Shown one piece after another: positions 60,163 through 64,000 of a DNA stretch of 64,000 nt; position 1 is the stretch's first letter; the number at the start of each line of letters is the position of its first letter. The DNA lies in assembly GCA_019912845.1 (NCBI GenBank), contig JAIOHU010000137.1, positions 92,730 to 156,729 on the forward strand, given 5' to 3'. Below the pieces are notes generated by a model. That model saw nothing but the letters and a program-made list of their open reading frames with translations. It did no database searches and had not been told where the DNA came from. The position numbers and the translations under genes were made by a program. Source of the stretch: a bacterium. GTDB taxonomy: Bacteria; Electryoneota; Electryoneia; Electryoneales; Electryoneaceae.

Positions 60163-62739
60163 CTAGAATTTATATGAGTAGGTAAACATTGCCAGAAGGT
60201 CATTCCGCTCAATTCCAGCACCTGCTTGAGTGGTAGAGTAGACAGTGCCATCATCCGAAATGTTTTCAATTTCTTCCTGGTCAGAAGGAAATTCAGCACC
60301 ATTCCAGTACACATTCTTCGATTTATCAGAGTAAGTGGTCATGCTCACATACGCACTCACATAATGGTTTGCCTTCACTTTATATTCCGCACCTGCAATC
60401 CAGTCGACCTTTGTAAAATCAACGGCCTGTTCCTTTGGTGTAGTGTGCCTTTGCAACTGAATATCGGGCTGTAATGCAGGATCAGTCGGATCGGCTCCCG
60501 CCAGACTGAGTAGCTGTTCAGGTGAATAAGGAGAAATCCTGTTCACACCAGAACCAAAGGTAAATCTGGGACCAAAGTAAACATCGAGGTCACGGTTGAA
60601 GAAGAAATAATCTCCTCGGAAAGTAAATGTTGTATACGTCAAATCAGTCATTGAGTTCAATGCTGTCTGGTTGGAATTTGAAAACCGGAGCAGGGTTTCA
60701 AAGGGGTAATCATACCGGGACTTCAGTGAGCCAGAGAAGGTTAGCTGGTCAGCAGTTCCAAGCGTATCAACTTCGTTTGTCAGGTCGGAAACAATCACAG
60801 AACCGTTAAATTCGTTAAAGGTAGCAAAATCCATCACCTCAATTGGCATGGTTTGGAAGAAGTTAAAGGTAATGTAATTGCTCGCATCATCCTGACTACG
60901 TTGAATAAATGTAGTGTCTGCACCAAAGATGTAGGTCGTGTCAGATGCATCGTTTGAATGTTCGTGGTGACGGTAGGTAAGTGATAAATCAGGCAAACCC
61001 GGCCGGGTGTACATACTCAGACCACCCTGATATGAGCTGTTGGTTGTGGTGATATCACCAATCCCATTTACATTATCTTCGTAGGTCTCATACTTACCGT
61101 TCAGGTAAAATCGGCTTCGGAAGAGACGGATGCGATCTGAAACAAAATACCCCTTCTGGTCTCTCTTCAAAGTTGGCAGCATCAGCGAATTATATCCGCT
61201 GTTTATAAGTTTGTAGCCAACTTGAATATCATTTGCAAAATATCGCAATCGCAAAGCCCCTTTATAGGTCAGTGCTTTATCGATCACAGAGCCAAGTATA
61301 TCTGTAATGGCAGTAGACGTATCCCCAGGCAAGGGGACAAAGTGTGGGTTGATCCAGATGATATCTTTGAAATCTTCAGTGTCATCCAACACATCTACAT
61401 TTGTGTTTCTGTTATAAAGGGAAAGTGCTGCTTCACCAGTAAGGGTAATTCTACGCCTGTCTGCGAAGACCTCAATATCAAATCCCGTTGCGACATTATC
61501 TTTGGGGTTTTCACCGTAGTCGATTGAGGTTTTATCATCAACCACCTTCATTGCGGTGAACCCAATCTGGTAGCTCGCTGGAGGACCAAATACAAAACGA
61601 GCAGCCCCTACCATACGGCGATATTTTCCGAACGTTGTATCAACTGGGGTGCCTCCGGATAGTATCTCCCTACCTTCTTGTGGACGAACAGTCCGTCCAT
61701 ACAAGCCAATAACACTGAAGCTTTTACTGGGTGTACCTACACGAATCTCTGTACCTCTGACCCGTCTTCCCCAGAGGAAAAGTGGGTTGTACCGAGGATT
61801 GATGTCACCAACCCTTAGATTTAACCAGGACGTGCCAACTTGAGCCTGAAAACGGTGCTGAGGCTGAAGCGTAGATTGCTCTTCACTTGTGAGACGAACA
61901 TATCCGCTGAAATCAACATTGCCAAGGTTGCCACGCATGGTTGCGGTTTCACGCATGATATTCTGCTCAACCCCAGAGTAATGTTGTGTTCTTCCACTAA
62001 CACTAACCTGACCGTGAAGGTTTTTATCCAGATATTTCTGTTCAACCGCCTTTGAGTAAACGGTAAAGAACCAGGTATCTAAGAGCTTTGGACCCTTGGG
62101 GTCGTTCAAAACAACATCAACACGATGACGTCCCTGCTCCAGATTGTCCACAACTGCAGTAAACACCTCGGCACTCAGGTTACCTTTAGAGGTAATATTT
62201 TTTCCGTCAAGACGTACAATCACCTTTGTTGGATCAAACTTCATCGCAGATCGGTTGAAGGACATCGCAATTAAAACTTCGCTGGAGCGTTGAATGGTAT
62301 TTGGTTCCGGGCTGAGAATGATAACCGGAGACTCACCAACCGTTTGTCCACCCGCAACGTTAACAATATATGGATTGGTATCAGCAGATTGTGGTGGAGA
62401 GGTCACCGCTGGTTGGGATTCAAAAGTATACTCGATATAGTATTCCAACCCATCAGTAGTTATATCAGCAGCAGGAATTTCAGCAGTCCACCGGTCACCA
62501 GTAAGAAGCATCTCTTCATAGACATAACTTTCATTCTGGGGAGTACGGTAATACACGCGTACTTCGAGAACACGGTACTGATCCAGATTACCTTCCAGTC
62601 GTGCTTCAAGTATTAGCGGACGACCAATTCTAACCTGTGTTACTGGATCATGATATACCCGAGCGGGTCCTTGTGCGACAACAGCCTGCACAAACATGAA
62701 AAAAACAAGAAGCGATAGATATCGAGCTGTGATTCGCAT
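60163..62739 (-). CDS. Large secreted/outer-membrane beta-rich protein
   Basis: Signal peptide ITARYLSLLVFFMFVQAVVAQ; N-terminal Ig-like region; alternating beta-strand pattern; C-terminal ...YSYKF. Confidence 0.7.
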   Translation of the reverse strand: MRITARYLSLLVFFMFVQAVVAQGPARVYHDPVTQVRIGRPLILEARLEGNLDQYRVLEVRVYYRTPQNESYVYEEMLLTGDRWTAEIPAADITTDGLEYYIEYTFESQPAVTSPPQSADTNPYIVNVAGGQTVGESPVIILSPEPNTIQRSSEVLIAMSFNRSAMKFDPTKVIVRLDGKNITSKGNLSAEVFTAVVDNLEQGRHRVDVVLNDPKGPKLLDTWFFTVYSKAVEQKYLDKNLHGQVSVSGRTQHYSGVEQNIMRETATMRGNLGNVDFSGYVRLTSEEQSTLQPQHRFQAQVGTSWLNLRVGDINPRYNPLFLWGRRVRGTEIRVGTPSKSFSVIGLYGRTVRPQEGREILSGGTPVDTTFGKYRRMVGAARFVFGPPASYQIGFTAMKVVDDKTSIDYGENPKDNVATGFDIEVFADRRRITLTGEAALSLYNRNTNVDVLDDTEDFKDIIWINPHFVPLPGDTSTAITDILGSVIDKALTYKGALRLRYFANDIQVGYKLINSGYNSLMLPTLKRDQKGYFVSDRIRLFRSRFYLNGKYETYEDNVNGIGDITTTNSSYQGGLSMYTRPGLPDLSLTYRHHEHSNDASDTTYIFGADTTFIQRSQDDASNYITFNFFQTMPIEVMDFATFNEFNGSVIVSDLTNEVDTLGTADQLTFSGSLKSRYDYPFETLLRFSNSNQTALNSMTDLTYTTFTFRGDYFFFNRDLDVYFGPRFTFGSGVNRISPYSPEQLLSLAGADPTDPALQPDIQLQRHTTPKEQAVDFTKVDWIAGAEYKVKANHYVSAYVSMTTYSDKSKNVYWNGAEFPSDQEEIENISDDGTVYSTTQAGAGIERNDLLAMFTYSYKF

Positions 62740-63005
62740 AGCTCCTCCCTGGAACATAGAGGCTCACCAAGCTTACCTGAAAAATATGGAGAACAGGTAA
62801 AAGCCATTGTTTACACTCAGAATCTCATTGCGACACAATGAGTGATTTGTGATTTGATGCGCCCGTCTGCGATCCCTCAACCGTAACGGACGAGATGTAA
62901 ATTCTGGTCTCTTTACTGGAATAACTTACTATAACAAACAAACCCAAGTATGGGTCAGCAGTATTTTAAACTCCTGACCCACCAGTGGAATATTCAAAAT
63001 ATGAC

Positions 63006-63734
63006 TTATTCTTCAGTTTCGAATTCGATGATCAGACGTTTTTCGTTGCCATCTTGATCAAGATAGTCAATCTCGATATAATTTTGGTTTAGCAACTCAT
63101 CTGGCAGATCTGGTACCTCTTCGATCTGGAATTCGCCGATCTCGATATTACCATCTTCGTCAACCTCGCCCATCATACCCTCGATAACATCCTGGGCGAT
63201 ACCAGTCAATCTGCTTAAGAGTTCAACGATCCCTTCCAGGGTAAGAACCTGAGACTCGCCATCCGGTCCAACGATAACCCAGAACTCCGTACCTTTTACC
63301 GACGCGACAGAGGTTGGTGTTGCAACCTGTAAGCTGCCTTTTTGTTTTTTAACATCAACAAAAAGCTCACCAATCTGCATATTTACACTTTTAGCTAGGC
63401 TGAAGTCCTGATTCCGGTCAGCGTTCAATGTTACCTCAGAACTCGGACGAATCTTCAACTGACTTTTGTCGTCAGTGAAGGCGAGCGCGATGAAGCCCTC
63501 GTCACCAGTGCGTAATTTGTCGCCATTATCCAGGATTGAGCCAAATTTCAAATCTGCCCACTTGGCGTCACCTTTTTTTACCTCAGCTTTTCCTTTTGTG
63601 CTTAAAACCACTGCAATCGCTTTCGCTGCAGCAAAGGACTGATTTGCGAAGGTAAAACTTAATAAGACGATCAGTGTCGCCTGGAGAAGTCTTTTAATCT
63701 TCATGTTTACAACTCCTGTATCATACGCCTGCAA
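63006..63734 (-). CDS. FecR-domain periplasmic protein
   Basis: Signal peptide; VVLSTKGKAEVKKGDAKWADLKFGSILDNGDKLRTGDEGFIALAFTDDKSQLKIRPSSEVTL...QVATPTSVASVKGTEFWV. Confidence 0.88.
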   Translation of the reverse strand: MQAYDTGVVNMKIKRLLQATLIVLLSFTFANQSFAAAKAIAVVLSTKGKAEVKKGDAKWADLKFGSILDNGDKLRTGDEGFIALAFTDDKSQLKIRPSSEVTLNADRNQDFSLAKSVNMQIGELFVDVKKQKGSLQVATPTSVASVKGTEFWVIVGPDGESQVLTLEGIVELLSRLTGIAQDVIEGMMGEVDEDGNIEIGEFQIEEVPDLPDELLNQNYIEIDYLDQDGNEKRLIIEFETEE

Positions 63735-63749
63735 CCTGATTCAACCCGA

Positions 63750-63998
63750 TTAATCCTGGAGTTCATAATTGGTCATCTGGAATCCATTTTGGGTGATAAA
63801 TGTGTTCAGTTGCTGCAAAGTTCTTCCACTCACACCCTGGAACATAATATTATATGATGAATATCCATCAAGCTCTTGCATAAGTGCTTCGATTTGTTCC
63901 GGTTCAAGGATAGCCTGGAGTACTTCCAAAGTACGGTCATAACCGCCGGGCTGTTGTGGTCCTGGTCCATTGCCACCTGGGTTTGGTGGGTTTCCACC
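63750..63998 (-). CDS. C-terminal part of a protein with Pro/Gly/Asn-rich linker; 5' truncated by window edge
   Basis: Minus-strand frame open to window end: GGNPPNPGGNGPGPQQPGGYDRTLEVLQAILEPEQIEALMQELDGYSSYNIMFQGVSGRTLQQLNTFITQNGFQMTNYELQD*. Confidence 0.6.
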   Translation of the reverse strand, partial: GGNPPNPGGNGPGPQQPGGYDRTLEVLQAILEPEQIEALMQELDGYSSYNIMFQGVSGRTLQQLNTFITQNGFQMTNYELQD

Positions 63999-64000
63999 AC

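Noticed and set aside
1-64000. CRISPR arrays, tRNA/rRNA genes, prophage, IS transposases
   Set aside because: Scanned by eye; no regular spacer-repeat array, tRNA cloverleaf, rRNA segment or transposase motif found. Small RNA genes could still have been missed.

Overview
Roughly 64 kb of bacterial chromosome, almost entirely protein-coding, from a Gram-negative lineage. It carries LPS-export genes (lptB, an lptA-like gene, lptC, kdsC), Por/T9SS-type C-terminal sorting domains and a PcrB/GGGP-synthase-type prenyltransferase. These suggest the FCB superphylum or a neighbouring candidate phylum, but the taxon cannot be fixed from sequence alone. Most of the content is housekeeping: siroheme/heme genes, rpoN, a ClpX-like ATPase, a TonB receptor, glycan genes, sucB/lpd, copA, two-component systems, alaS, recA/recX, methionine genes and a CHASE2 cyclase with FecR. 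No rRNA, tRNA, CRISPR array, prophage or IS transposase was seen. The best candidate for an undescribed system is the ~780-bp region upstream of the metB-like/hom operon. It encodes two tandem Met-codon-rich leader peptides (MIYLPLNSMMMRMQTTGVSRV* and MNSKISKVEKENEFTFMSYMMMYMMMRCRVVDT*), each followed by a plausible antiterminator and an intrinsic terminator. This looks like a double ribosome-mediated methionine attenuator and is absent from the ORF track because the ORFs are short. Other notable items: two families of intergenic palindromic repeats with compensatory stem changes, a 29-aa Cys-rich small ORF directly upstream of a zinc-finger-less ClpX-like ATPase, and a RapZ-C-domain/nucleotidyltransferase fusion next to an AmgK-like kinase. 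All family assignments come from reading motifs by eye; no database search was run.
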